A DNA stretch of 64,000 nucleotides, from the NCBI RefSeq assembly GCF_900112025.1, contig NZ_FOKL01000006.1, forward strand, positions 124,001 through 188,000. The letters are read 5' to 3'. Of this stretch, positions 8,072-17,227 are shown in pieces; within the stretch, counting starts at the first letter, position 1, and each line of letters begins with the position of its first letter. The DNA is from Janthinobacterium sp. 344. GTDB taxonomy: Bacteria; Pseudomonadota; Gammaproteobacteria; Burkholderiales; Burkholderiaceae_D. Position numbers and translations under genes: made by a program. The notes beneath the pieces were generated by a model. That model was not told the origin of the DNA. It searched no databases and saw nothing but the letters and a program-made list of their open reading frames with translations.

Positions 8072-9046
8072 CTAACTTGCCTTGCAGGCGGCGCTCGGGT
8101 TGGCGGCCGGACCAGCCGTTTGCCGGATGAATTCGATCGTGCCGTCCGGCTTGTATTTCAGCTCCTCCACGGCGACGGAGCGGCGGTATTCGCCGCCACC
8201 GGGCAACTTGTCGTTGTGATAGAAGATGTAGGACTTGCCGTTGAACTCGATGATGGCCTGGTGAATGGTTTTTACGATGGCATTCTTGTCCATGATGGTG
8301 CCGCGGAAATGCCACGGGCCCGTGGGCGTCGGCCCCGTCGAATACGCCGTCTCTTCGGGGAAGTTGCGCGAGTACGACAGGTAATACGTGCCCGCATGCT
8401 TGTGCATGTAGGCCGCTTCCGTGAAGGCATCCATGCCGAAGGTCATGATCGGGCCGTCCAGCTCCGTCATGTTGGCTTTGAGCTTGGCGTACTTCAAGAC
8501 CGTGTTGCCCCAATAAAGGTAGGCCTGGCCATCCGTATCGAGGAAGACGGCCGGGTCGATATCGTCCCACGGAATCGCCGTCTGTTTCGTCATGTCGTTC
8601 GTGATCAGGGCGCTGCCGCGCGCGTCGACGAAGGGGCCCGTCGGGCTGTCCGAGACGGCCACGCCGATGGCCTTGCCGGGGATGGTTTTATGGTCGACGG
8701 TGGAGTAAAAATAGTATTTTCCGCCGCGCTTGACGATGTCGCCCGCCCACGCATCCTTGCCGGCCCACGCGAAGGTCGAGTAACGCACGGGCGAGCCGTG
8801 ATCGGTCCAGTTCGCCATGTCGCAGGAGGAATACACGCGCCATTCATTCATGCGGTAATCCGTGTCCGTGGCGCTCGCTTCATCGTGGCCCACGTACAGG
8901 TACACCCTGCCATTGTCGACCAGGGCGGCCGGATCGCCCGTGTAGATATTTTTCACGATGGGGTTGGCGGCCTGCACGCCGGACGTGGCGCAGGCGAGCG
9001 CCGCCGCCATGCCGATGGCTGCGGCACGTATTTGTTGCTTCAACAT
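8072..9046 (-). CDS. Exported GH43 glycoside hydrolase (probable alpha-L-arabinofuranosidase)
   Basis: 324 residues. Signal peptide to about residue 26 (GVQA/AN). A single five-bladed propeller domain follows: TGDPAALVDNGRVYLYVGHD carries the general-base Asp, DDIDPAVFLDTDG the pKa-modulating Asp, and DAFTEAAYMHKHAGTYYLSY the catalytic Glu. The family contains arabinofuranosidases, xylosidases and arabinanases; gene context favours arabinose side-chain or oligomer removal. The start lies 4 bases after the stop of the second permease gene, with GGGAG inside that gene's end, so it is cotranscribed with the ABC importer. Confidence 0.85.
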   Translation of the reverse strand: MLKQQIRAAAIGMAAALACATSGVQAANPIVKNIYTGDPAALVDNGRVYLYVGHDEASATDTDYRMNEWRVYSSCDMANWTDHGSPVRYSTFAWAGKDAWAGDIVKRGGKYYFYSTVDHKTIPGKAIGVAVSDSPTGPFVDARGSALITNDMTKQTAIPWDDIDPAVFLDTDGQAYLYWGNTVLKYAKLKANMTELDGPIMTFGMDAFTEAAYMHKHAGTYYLSYSRNFPEETAYSTGPTPTGPWHFRGTIMDKNAIVKTIHQAIIEFNGKSYIFYHNDKLPGGGEYRRSVAVEELKYKPDGTIEFIRQTAGPAANPSAACKAS

Positions 9047-9050
9047 AAGG

Positions 9051-10025
9051 TTAACTCCCGTTGGTATGTTTCTGGCCCATGGCCATCAGTCTTTGCACGA
9101 CGCAAAAGACGAACAGCAGGCCGCCGATGACGATCTTGGTCCACCACGAGCTGAGCGTGCCGTCGAAGGCGATCAGGGTCTGGATGGTGCCCAGCACCAG
9201 CACGCCGGACAGCGCACCGGCCACGTAGCCGTAGCCGCCGCTGAGCAGGGTGCCGCCGATGACGACGGCGGCGATCGCGTCCAGTTCCGTGCCTTGCGCA
9301 TGCAAGCCATAGCCGGACAGCATGTAGAACGAAAACAGCACGCCGCCCAGCGCGGCGCAAAAGCCGCTGAAGGCGTAGATCAGCACCTTGGTGCGGCCCA
9401 CTGGCAGCCCCATCATCAGGGCCGACTGTTCATTGCCGCCGATCGCATACACGGCGCGGCCGAACGGCGTGGCATGCGCCAGCCAGATGGCCAGCAGCAA
9501 GGTCGCCACGGCGATCACCACGCCGGGCGAGACGAAGCCGCCCAGAAAGCCCAGTTGCGTCTGCGACATGGCGACGAACAGCGGGTCGTCGATGGTAATC
9601 GAGTTGATGCTGATCAAATAGCACAGTCCGCGCGCCAGAAACATGCCGGCCAGGGTGACGATGAAGGGTTGCAGCTTGAAGTAATGGATCAGCGCGCCCA
9701 TGCTGGCGCCAAACACGGCGCCCAGCGCCAGCACCGTGGCGATCACCAGCGTCGGTGGCCAGTGCGCCACGTTCAGCAGCCAGGCGGCGATCATGGTCGA
9801 CAGGGCCAGCACGGAACCGACGGACAGGTCGATGCCGCCGGAAACGATGACGAAGGTCATGCCGACGGCGATCACCAGCAAGAAGGCGTTATCGATCAAC
9901 AGGTTAAAGATCACTTGCGTGGACAGCAGGCCCGGATAGGCGGCGCCGCCCAGGCCCAGCATCACCACCAGCAGCAAGACCGTGACAAGCGAGGTGAAAT
10001 ACGGGGTGTGCAGCAAGCCCTTCAT
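9051..10025 (-). CDS. yjfF: Sugar ABC transporter permease, YjfF-like
   Basis: 324 residues from the ATG at 10025, which overlaps the stop of the ytfT-like gene by 4 bases. The reading frame stays open much further upstream but that part is only shadow. It is a polytopic BPD_transp_2 (ribose-type) permease: GMTFVIVSGGIDLSVGSVLA and AVVIGGTLLSGGYGYVAGAL are the hallmark segments. It forms the membrane channel with the preceding permease. In E. coli the YtfQRT-YjfF system takes up galactofuranose. Confidence 0.88.
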   Translation of the reverse strand: MKGLLHTPYFTSLVTVLLLVVMLGLGGAAYPGLLSTQVIFNLLIDNAFLLVIAVGMTFVIVSGGIDLSVGSVLALSTMIAAWLLNVAHWPPTLVIATVLALGAVFGASMGALIHYFKLQPFIVTLAGMFLARGLCYLISINSITIDDPLFVAMSQTQLGFLGGFVSPGVVIAVATLLLAIWLAHATPFGRAVYAIGGNEQSALMMGLPVGRTKVLIYAFSGFCAALGGVLFSFYMLSGYGLHAQGTELDAIAAVVIGGTLLSGGYGYVAGALSGVLVLGTIQTLIAFDGTLSSWWTKIVIGGLLFVFCVVQRLMAMGQKHTNGS

Positions 10026-11107
10026 GCTTTTCTCCGATGCAGCAATTGCTTGAATTCCGACGATTGCGACAGGCAGACGAGGAAGACGACGACCGACTTG
10101 ACGACCATGTTCACTTCCGGCGGCACACCCAGCGAATAGATGGTGTAGGTCAGGGTCTGGATGATGAGCGCGCCGATCATGCTGCCGACCAGGCTGAACT
10201 TGCCGCCGGCCAGCGACGTGCCGCCCAGGGTCACGGCCAGGATGGCGTCGAGCTCCAGCATCAGGCCCGCGTTGTTCGCGTCCGCGCTCTTGATGTTCGA
10301 GCTGATCATCAGCCCCGACAGGCCCGCGCAGGCGGCGCAAAAGACATAGACGAAAAAGATCAGGGTCGCCGTCCGGATGCCGGCCAGGCGCGCGGCCACG
10401 GGGTTGATGCCGACGGCCTGGATGAACAGGCCCAGGGCCGTCTTGCGCATCAGCACGGCCGTGATGATAAACACGGCCGCCACGAGGAACAGCGAGAACG
10501 GCAAGCCGAACAGGTAGCCGCTGCCGATGAAGAAGAACGGCTGATAGTAGACGGTGACGATCTGGCCATCGGTCAGCAGTTGTGCCAGGCCGCGCCCCGC
10601 CACCATCAATATCAAGGTCGCGACGATGGGTTGCAAGCCGAGACCGGCCACCAGCACGCCATTCCAGGCGCCGCACAACAGGGCCGCGCCCAGGGCCGCC
10701 GCCAGGGCCCAGCCCATGGGGATGTTGCTCACGTAGGTGGGCACGCCATTCTCCATCACCATCGTGCCGCCGATCAGCATGGCGGCCACGGTGCCGGACA
10801 GGGCCACGACGGCGCCCACGGAAATGTCGATGCCGCGCGTGGCGATGACGAGGGTCATGCCCAGCGCCGCCAGCATCAGGGGGGCGGCGCGGTTGACGAT
10901 GTCGATCACGCTGCCGTACAAATGGCCATCACGTACTTCCAGGTGGAAAAAGCCGGGAATGGCGAAGAAGTCGACCAGCAACAGCAGCAACAGCGCGGCC
11001 AGGGGCCGGCTCAGGGGGTGATGCAAAACGGTATGCACAATGGAAGAATCCGTGGTGAAAGCCGTCCGCGCAGCAGGCGCCGCGGACGACGGTGTGGTCA
11101 TGCTCAT
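10022..11107 (-). CDS. ytfT: Sugar ABC transporter permease, YtfT-like
   Basis: 361 residues with a longer N-terminal tail (about 35 residues) than usual before the first helix (LAALLLLLLVDFFAIPGFF). Family signatures are MTLVIATRGIDISVGAVVAL and AILAVTLGGTSLAGGKFSL. It overlaps both neighbours by ATGA: the stop of the ATPase gene at its start and the start of the yjfF-like gene at its end. This tight coupling suggests equal synthesis of the two permeases, which act as a heterodimer. Confidence 0.88.
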   Translation of the reverse strand: MSMTTPSSAAPAARTAFTTDSSIVHTVLHHPLSRPLAALLLLLLVDFFAIPGFFHLEVRDGHLYGSVIDIVNRAAPLMLAALGMTLVIATRGIDISVGAVVALSGTVAAMLIGGTMVMENGVPTYVSNIPMGWALAAALGAALLCGAWNGVLVAGLGLQPIVATLILMVAGRGLAQLLTDGQIVTVYYQPFFFIGSGYLFGLPFSLFLVAAVFIITAVLMRKTALGLFIQAVGINPVAARLAGIRTATLIFFVYVFCAACAGLSGLMISSNIKSADANNAGLMLELDAILAVTLGGTSLAGGKFSLVGSMIGALIIQTLTYTIYSLGVPPEVNMVVKSVVVFLVCLSQSSEFKQLLHRRKA

Positions 11108-12645
11108 GCTGTCTCTCCGGCGATCACTTGCAGCACGGAGTCATCGTCCAGTTCGCCGCGCGCATAATCGCCGCAGGCCTTGCGGTCGCGCATGACGACA
11201 ATACGGTCGCTGCAGCGCAGCACTTCCGGCAGTTCGGACGAGATGAACAGGATGGCCATGCCCTTGCGGCACAGCTTGCTGACATAAGTCATGATTTCCT
11301 GCTTGGCGCGCACGTCGATGCCGCGCGTGGGCTCATCGAGGATCAGCATGGCGGGCGACGTCACCAGCCAGCGCGCCAGCAGGGCCTTCTGCTGGTTGCC
11401 GCCGGACAGGCTGCCGATGGGCGTTTCGATGCTGGCCGTCTTGATGCCCAGCGCCTTCACATATTCGTCGGCCAGCGCCTGCTGGCGTTTAAAGGGGATC
11501 GCGCGCAGCAAGCCCGTGCGGGCTTGCAAGGCTAAAATAATGTTTTCGCGCACGGAGAGCGACAAAATTGCCCCTTCGTGCTTGCGGTCTTCCGAGCAGA
11601 AACCGATGTCCCGGGCGATCGCATCGCGCGGCACGTGGAAGTGGCGCGGCTGGCCCTGCATGGTGATCGTGCCGGAGTCGGCCTTGTCGGCGCCGAACAG
11701 CAAGCGCGCCAGTTCCGTGCGGCCCGAACCGAGCAAACCGGCCAGGCCCAGCAATTCACCCTGGCGGATGTGGAAATCCATGGGCAGCAAGGCGCCCTTG
11801 CGGCCCAGTCCCTGCGCTTCCAGCACCGTCGGGCCGAAGCTGGCCCCGCCGGCCTCTTGCGCCAGATCAAGCTCTTGCTCCTGCGTATCGACCGCCACGC
11901 CGATCATTTTATTCACCAGCGCCAGGCGCGACAATTCACTGCACGCGTATTCCCCTTCCCGCTCGCCATTGCGCATCACCGTGATGCGGTCGGAAATGGC
12001 GTAGGTCTGGTCGAGGAAGTGCGTCACGAACAGGATCGCCATGCCCTGCTCGCGCAGGCGGCGCAGCACGGAGAACAGCAGATTGACTTCCGCCTCGTCC
12101 AGGCTGGACGTGGGTTCGTCGAGGATCAGCACGCGCGCCGAGATGTTCAGCGCGCGCGAGATGGCCACCATTTGCTGGATGGCCAGCGGAAAGCTGGACA
12201 GTTGCGCCGTGACATCGATATCGATCTGCAGTTGCTGCAGCAAGGCACGCGCCTGCTGCTGCATGGCACGCCAGTCGATCGCCCCGAAGCGGCGCGGATA
12301 GCGGCCGATAAAGATGTTTTCCGCCACCGACAGGTTCGGACACAGATTGACTTCCTGGTACACGGTGCTGATGCCGAGCGCCTGCGCGTCCGAGGTGGAG
12401 GCGGGCGCGATGGGCTGGCCGTCGAGCAGGATCTGGCCGCTGTCGGGCGTGTAGACGCCCGTCAGCACCTTGATCAGGGTCGACTTGCCGGCGCCGTTCT
12501 GCCCCATCAGGGTATGCACTTCGCCCGGATACAGGCGCAGGGCGACATGGCTGAGGGCTTTGACGCCGGGAAAGGATTTACTGATGCCGCGCAACTCCAG
12601 CAAGGGAGCTGGCGCGGCGTCTTGATGCGCTTGCGTCTTCATCAT
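11104..12645 (-). CDS. ytfR: Sugar ABC transporter ATP-binding protein, YtfR-like
   Basis: 513 residues with two ATPase modules, as usual for the carbohydrate CUT2 family. The first has Walker A GQNGAGKSTLIK and Walker B RVLILDEPTSSLD. The second has the degenerate Walker A-like GLLGSGRTELAR, signature SLSGGNQQKALLARWL and MLILDEPTRGIDVRAKQEI. An alternative start one codon later (MKTQ) is equally likely. It follows the binding-protein gene by 9 bases. Confidence 0.92.
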   Translation of the reverse strand: MMKTQAHQDAAPAPLLELRGISKSFPGVKALSHVALRLYPGEVHTLMGQNGAGKSTLIKVLTGVYTPDSGQILLDGQPIAPASTSDAQALGISTVYQEVNLCPNLSVAENIFIGRYPRRFGAIDWRAMQQQARALLQQLQIDIDVTAQLSSFPLAIQQMVAISRALNISARVLILDEPTSSLDEAEVNLLFSVLRRLREQGMAILFVTHFLDQTYAISDRITVMRNGEREGEYACSELSRLALVNKMIGVAVDTQEQELDLAQEAGGASFGPTVLEAQGLGRKGALLPMDFHIRQGELLGLAGLLGSGRTELARLLFGADKADSGTITMQGQPRHFHVPRDAIARDIGFCSEDRKHEGAILSLSVRENIILALQARTGLLRAIPFKRQQALADEYVKALGIKTASIETPIGSLSGGNQQKALLARWLVTSPAMLILDEPTRGIDVRAKQEIMTYVSKLCRKGMAILFISSELPEVLRCSDRIVVMRDRKACGDYARGELDDDSVLQVIAGETA

Positions 12646-12654
12646 GCGGCAAGC

Positions 12655-13629
12655 TTAGTATTTACGGTTCGGAAATTCCTTGGCGGCCACCTCGGCAGGG
12701 AACACGCCTTCCACCGTCGTGATGCGCGCCGGCACGGGCTTGCCGGCCACCACGTCGCGCGCCACCGACATCAGTTGCGGGCCCAGCAGCGGGCTGCATT
12801 CCACGGTGACGTTCAGCTTGCCGGCGATCATGGCTTCGAACGCGCCTTTCACGCCATCGATGGAGATGATGATGATGTCCTTGCCCGGCTTCATGCCCGC
12901 TTCCTCGATGGCCTGGATGGCGCCGATGGCCATGTCGTCATTGTGCGCGTACAGCACGTTGATCTTCTTGCCTTCCGCCTTCAGAAACGCTTCCATCACT
13001 TCCTTGCCCTTGGCGCGCGTGAAGTCGCCCGTTTGCGAACGGATGATCTTCATCTTCGGATTCTTGCCGATGACTTCCTGGAAGCCCGCCTTGCGGTCGA
13101 TGGCCGGCGCGGAACCGACCGTGCCCTGCAGTTCGACGATGTTCAGCGTAGCATCGGGAGTTTTCTTGGCGTAATCGAGCAGCCACTGGCCGGCGCGGCG
13201 GCCCTCTTCCACGAAATCGGAACCGATGAAGGTCACGTACAGCGATTTGTCGGCCACGTTGACGGCGCGGTCCGTCAAGATGACGGGAATCTTGGCGGCC
13301 TTGGCTTCGCGCAGGACCGTGTCCCAGCCCGACTCGACCACGGGCGAGAAGGCGATCACGTCGACCTTTTGCGCGATGAAGGAGCGCAGGGCCTTGACCT
13401 GGTTTTCCTGCTTTTGCTGTGCATCGGCAAATTTCAGGGTCACGCCATCCTTCTTGGCGGCATCCTTGATGGAGACAGTATTGGCGGTGCGCCATTCGCT
13501 CTCGGCGCCCACCTGCGAAAAGCCCATGACGAGGGGCTTGGCGGCAAACGCGGAGGTGGTGGCGAAGGTGGTGGCGGAAGCGGCCAGCAGCATGGCGCTG
13601 GCGAGGAGGGTGCGGCGGCTCAATGTCAT
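12655..13629 (-). CDS. ytfQ: Periplasmic sugar-binding protein, YtfQ-like
   Basis: 324 residues. A signal peptide with an initial Arg pair ends near AFA/A (residue 29). The mature protein begins VMGFSQVGAESEWRTANT and contains FADAQQKQENQVKALRSFIA, GTVGSAPAIDRKAGF and SQTGDFTRAKGKEVMEAF, all close to E. coli YtfQ. YtfQ is known to select furanose forms of sugars (galactofuranose, with arabinofuranose also bound). In an arabinan locus the ligand is likely L-arabinofuranose. It is the first gene of an operon starting at the operator-promoter at 13700-13766. Confidence 0.9.
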   Translation of the reverse strand: MTLSRRTLLASAMLLAASATTFATTSAFAAKPLVMGFSQVGAESEWRTANTVSIKDAAKKDGVTLKFADAQQKQENQVKALRSFIAQKVDVIAFSPVVESGWDTVLREAKAAKIPVILTDRAVNVADKSLYVTFIGSDFVEEGRRAGQWLLDYAKKTPDATLNIVELQGTVGSAPAIDRKAGFQEVIGKNPKMKIIRSQTGDFTRAKGKEVMEAFLKAEGKKINVLYAHNDDMAIGAIQAIEEAGMKPGKDIIIISIDGVKGAFEAMIAGKLNVTVECSPLLGPQLMSVARDVVAGKPVPARITTVEGVFPAEVAAKEFPNRKY

Positions 13630-13699
13630 TCTTGTCTCCAGTTTTTTTATTGGAATACCATCACAGCCGGATGCCGGATGGGCGGTTTTTTATGAACCC

Positions 13700-13766
13700 A
13701 TGGTAGGAGAAAGCCACATAGCCATCCAATCAATTCTTTTTCGCTTGCGATATCGATTTGCGTATC
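13700..13766 (-). promoter_or_regulatory. Arabinose-locus operator/promoter, copy 1 (ABC importer operon)
   Basis: Read on the minus strand: an upstream block with a partial heptamer (13760-13766), GATATCG at 13754-13748, TTGATTGG at 13733-13726 and a -10-like TACCAT at 13705-13700. The start of the 8-mer and of the heptamer are 22 bases apart and the -10 to 8-mer distance is 21, exactly as in the copies at 27784 and 34277. The transcript would have a leader of about 65 bases before the ytfQ-like start. Confidence 0.7.
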
Positions 13767-13796
13767 ACTGGCTGGCCGCGGCGGCGCCCTCCCCCC

Positions 13797-16163
13797 TCAG
13801 CGCAGCAGGCGCAGCCCGTACAAGCCCCCGGCCACGGAGTCCTTGCCAGCGACAAATTTCACGACCAGCTTGCCTTTGGCGGCCTTGACCAGGTCGGCAG
13901 GCAAGGCGACGTCCAGCGTATACCACTCCTGCGGCGCATCGGCCGTCACGGCCACGGTCTGCAGCTTGACGCCGTTCACCAGCACGTCGAAGACCCGGCC
14001 CGCGTCGAGCGTGGACAAGGTCAGGCGCAGCATCGCCGCCTCGCCTTGCGGGTCATGCAAGTCATAGCTGAACCAGCCTGTCGCATGGCGCCAGTGCCGG
14101 CCCTTGTTGACGCCATTCTCTCCGCCCTCGGCCTGGAAGAAATGGTCCGATTCCGGCTGCTGCTGCCCCGGCGCCACCTGGTCGATGGTTTGCGCATCGA
14201 GGGCCAGGCGCTGCGCTTCCGCCTGGCGCGTGCTTTCCTGCAGCTGCGCCAGCTTGGCGGGCGTGGAGACGGGCCAGTACAGCATGTAGCGCGCGTCGTG
14301 CAGGCGGAAGAACGGGATCAGTCTGAGCGTCGCCGCATCCTTGCCCTGGATCAAACCAGACGCCGTAAAGGTCAGCGGCTGGCCCTGCACGGGCTTGATC
14401 TTGTGCATGAACTCCTTGCTGTCGCTGACGAACAGCGGTGACGATTCCAGCGGACACACTTGCCCCTGGGCGATATGGCCCATGCGCGAGTCGTCGGCAA
14501 AATAGTTCAGCTGTTCATTGGCGAACGGCTGCGTCTTGGCGGCCAGCACGATGGGGCCGTGCAGCACGGCATAGTAGTTCGACTGGTCCGGCATCTGCTC
14601 CAGGCGCGTGCTCATCGGCAAGGTCACGTCGACCTTGTCGCCGCTCTTCCAGGCGCGCGTGATGGTCACGTACTCGCCCGGCACGCCATGCACGCGCAGG
14701 GCCTTGCCATTGAGCTTGACGCGCAGCTTGCCCTTGGCCACCCACTGCGGGTAGCGGATCTTCAGGCTGAGCGTCTTCTTGCCCGCGAACTGGCCCAGCG
14801 TGATGCGCGTCGTGTCCCGGTCGGGGAACTGCGTCGCTTGCACGATGGTGACGCCCTGCTCCTTCCAATCCAGGGTGGAGGCCATGAACAGGTTCACGTA
14901 CAGGGCGTCGCCCTCGTGCGCGTAGATGAACTCGCCATACTTGGCCTGGCTTTCGATGCCGGAACCCACGCAGCACCACATGCCCTTGTCCACTTGTGAA
15001 TACACGCGGTAGTGATTCGGGCGCATGGGCGTGAAATACACGAAGCCGCCCGTGCCGGGGCGCTGCGACGACAGGATATGGTTGTACAGCGCGCGCTCGT
15101 AGTAATCCGCGTACTTCACCTGCTCGTCGCGCCGGAACAGCTGCTGCGTGAGCTTGAGCATATTGTAGGTGTTGCAGGTTTCCGGCCCCTCGACTTCCTC
15201 CACCATCGAGGAAAAATCGTGTTCGTCGTGGAAATGTTCCTTGACGCTGTTGCCGCCGATGGCCACCGTGCGCTTGTCGTGCACGGTTTGCCAAAAGAAT
15301 TGCGCCGCCTGCTGCCAGTCGCGCCGGCCCGTCAGTGCGCCGATGCGCTCGAAGCCGATGACTTTCGGGATTTGCGTATTCGCATGCAGGCCCGTCAGCT
15401 TGTCCTGGCGGGCCGCCAGCGGCTGCAAGACCGCCTGGTGCGAGAAGCGCACGGCCAGGTCCAGATACTTTTGCTCGCCCGTCATCGTATAGACGTCGGC
15501 CAGCACCTCGTTCATGCCGCCGTGCTCGGCGCGCAGCATGGCTTGCATCTGCGCGTCGGACAAGGAGGCCGACAGTTTCACGGCCCAGTCCGACAAGGCG
15601 ATCAGCATACCCTTGGCCTCCTCGCTGCCCGCCTGCTGGTAGGCGTCGCGCAAGCCCGCATACACCTTGTGCAGGTTGTACCACGGCACCCATTTACCGT
15701 TGACGGAGAAGGTGTCGGCCTGCATCTCGCCCCGGGCCACGGCTTGCCAGGCGGCGCTGCCGTCGGGAATGCCGCCCAGGTAGCCGTTGCCGTTGGCGTC
15801 CTGGCATTTTTTCAGTTCCGCCAGCAGGTAGTCGAGGCGCTCGCGCACTTGCGCGTCGCCCGTGGACGCCGCCATCAAGGCCAGCGCCGACAGATAATGC
15901 CCGCCCATGTGGCCGTCCAGGCCCGTCGCTTCCCAGTTGCCATAGCTGGGCTTGGGCTGCGGCAGGCCGGCCTCGCGGCGGAACGGCGCCAGCAATTTAT
16001 CCGGGTCGAACGACATCAAATACTGCAGGTCCGTCGTTTGCGCATCGAGAAACGGTCCGTCGCCCAGCCGCACGGCCGAGAGGGGAAACAGCTGGGCCGC
16101 CTGGAGCAGCGGCGTGGCCAGGCCGCCGGCGGCCAGCGCCAGCATCAACACAGTCTTCTTCAT
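13797..16163 (-). CDS. Exported GH127 (DUF1680) beta-L-arabinofuranosidase
   Basis: 788 residues from the ATG at 16163; the frame is open further upstream, but GAGGATTGCC is the ribosome site and the signal peptide (to LLQA/AQ) starts here. GH127 landmarks are visible: SYGNWEATGLDGHMGGHYLS, WYNLHKVYAGLRDAY, the zinc-site Glu/Cys pair in EEVEGPETCN and the nucleophile pair in MWCCVGSG near residue 395. The enzyme uses a zinc-bound cysteine as nucleophile to release L-arabinofuranose from beta linkages. A C-terminal beta-sandwich-like domain (about 690-788) is extra and may bind carbohydrate. It follows the GH43 gene by 8 bases. Confidence 0.88.
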   Translation of the reverse strand: MKKTVLMLALAAGGLATPLLQAAQLFPLSAVRLGDGPFLDAQTTDLQYLMSFDPDKLLAPFRREAGLPQPKPSYGNWEATGLDGHMGGHYLSALALMAASTGDAQVRERLDYLLAELKKCQDANGNGYLGGIPDGSAAWQAVARGEMQADTFSVNGKWVPWYNLHKVYAGLRDAYQQAGSEEAKGMLIALSDWAVKLSASLSDAQMQAMLRAEHGGMNEVLADVYTMTGEQKYLDLAVRFSHQAVLQPLAARQDKLTGLHANTQIPKVIGFERIGALTGRRDWQQAAQFFWQTVHDKRTVAIGGNSVKEHFHDEHDFSSMVEEVEGPETCNTYNMLKLTQQLFRRDEQVKYADYYERALYNHILSSQRPGTGGFVYFTPMRPNHYRVYSQVDKGMWCCVGSGIESQAKYGEFIYAHEGDALYVNLFMASTLDWKEQGVTIVQATQFPDRDTTRITLGQFAGKKTLSLKIRYPQWVAKGKLRVKLNGKALRVHGVPGEYVTITRAWKSGDKVDVTLPMSTRLEQMPDQSNYYAVLHGPIVLAAKTQPFANEQLNYFADDSRMGHIAQGQVCPLESSPLFVSDSKEFMHKIKPVQGQPLTFTASGLIQGKDAATLRLIPFFRLHDARYMLYWPVSTPAKLAQLQESTRQAEAQRLALDAQTIDQVAPGQQQPESDHFFQAEGGENGVNKGRHWRHATGWFSYDLHDPQGEAAMLRLTLSTLDAGRVFDVLVNGVKLQTVAVTADAPQEWYTLDVALPADLVKAAKGKLVVKFVAGKDSVAGGLYGLRLLR

Positions 16164-16171
16164 GGCAATCC

Positions 16172-17206
16172 TCAGGGCTTGGCGGGTGGCAACTGGCGGC
16201 TTTGATAGCGGTTCAAGTCGCGCGGGTCGACTTGCGGCCAGCCATCCTTGTCCCACGTCATGGGCATGATCTTGAGTTTCTGCAAGTAGTCATCCGCCGT
16301 TTCATAGGCGTGCAGCACCAGGTAATCCTTGCCGTCAAAGGTGTAGGCGCTGTTGTGGCCCAGGCCCTTCCAGTCCTTGTCGCCTTTCAGCAAGACCGTG
16401 CCGCCGCCCTGCGCCATGTCGCGGCCATCCCTGTCCAGGTACGGCCCCGTCACGCTCTTGGCGCGCCCCACGGCCAGGTGGTAGGTGCTGTCGGCCTTCT
16501 TGCAGCACAGGCCCCACGAAACGAAGAGGAAATACTCGCCGCCGCGCCGGAAGATGAACGGCGCCTCGATTTCCTCGGGCGCGGGCTTGAATTCGCCCGC
16601 GCGCGGCGGCAGCGGCACGCGGCGCGCCAGCGAGTGCCACTCTTGCGGCTCCGCAATCGTTTTCCAGTCGGCATTCAGCTTCACCAGCTTGATGCCGTTC
16701 CAGAACGAGCCGAACGACATCCACGGCGTGCCGGCGGCATCGGTGATGATGTTCGAATCGATGGCGTTCCACTCGTCGCGCTCGGGCACCGATTGCAGCA
16801 GCATGCCCTGGTCGACCCAGCGGTAGTCGGGCGAGCGGGGATTCAAGGTGGTGTTGACGGTGACGCCGATGCCCGAGGTGTTCTTGCCGAAGCCGGACAC
16901 GGAGTAGTACAGGTAATATTTGCCGTCATGGAACTGCACGTCGGGCGCCCAGATATGGTCGTCAAACGACGGTGCGGCCGTCTTCGCCCACGTGGGCTGG
17001 CCCGCGAAGACGCGCCCTTCCGGCTGCCAGTCCACCATGTTTTGGGAACTGTAGAAGGTGATGCCGGGCCCCGTGCTGTACAAATAATACGTGTCGCCTT
17101 CCTTGGCCATCACGGGGTCGTGCACGCTCACTTGCGCGGCATGGCAGGACAGCGCCAGCAAGGTGGCGGTAACGGCGGCCAGGCCGCGCTTGAGCGTGTG
17201 CATCAT
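16172..17206 (-). CDS. Exported GH43 arabinanase (Arb43A-like)
   Basis: 344 residues. Signal peptide to SCHA/AQ (about residue 23). Catalytic residues in the family order: Asp in VSVHDPVM, Asp in EWNAIDSNIITD and Glu in PEEIEAPFIFR. GPGITFYSSQNMVDW and HIWAPDVQFHDGKYYLYYS resemble Cellvibrio Arb43A and other arabinan endo/exo-1,5-alpha-L-arabinanases. An unusual feature is WGLCCKKADSTYHLAVG with two adjacent cysteines near 237, as in that subgroup. CAAGGAGAACC precedes a double ATG; the second is an alternative start. It follows the next GH43 by 21 bases. Confidence 0.87.
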   Translation of the reverse strand: MMHTLKRGLAAVTATLLALSCHAAQVSVHDPVMAKEGDTYYLYSTGPGITFYSSQNMVDWQPEGRVFAGQPTWAKTAAPSFDDHIWAPDVQFHDGKYYLYYSVSGFGKNTSGIGVTVNTTLNPRSPDYRWVDQGMLLQSVPERDEWNAIDSNIITDAAGTPWMSFGSFWNGIKLVKLNADWKTIAEPQEWHSLARRVPLPPRAGEFKPAPEEIEAPFIFRRGGEYFLFVSWGLCCKKADSTYHLAVGRAKSVTGPYLDRDGRDMAQGGGTVLLKGDKDWKGLGHNSAYTFDGKDYLVLHAYETADDYLQKLKIMPMTWDKDGWPQVDPRDLNRYQSRQLPPAKP

Positions 17207-17227
17207 GGTTCTCCTTGAGTGTTTACT

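Noticed and set aside
9051..10676. A 541-codon reading of the YjfF-like permease
   Set aside because: The first 217 codons lie in another frame of the ytfT-like gene and show no membrane pattern. The ATGA-coupled start at 10025 gives a normal-length permease.
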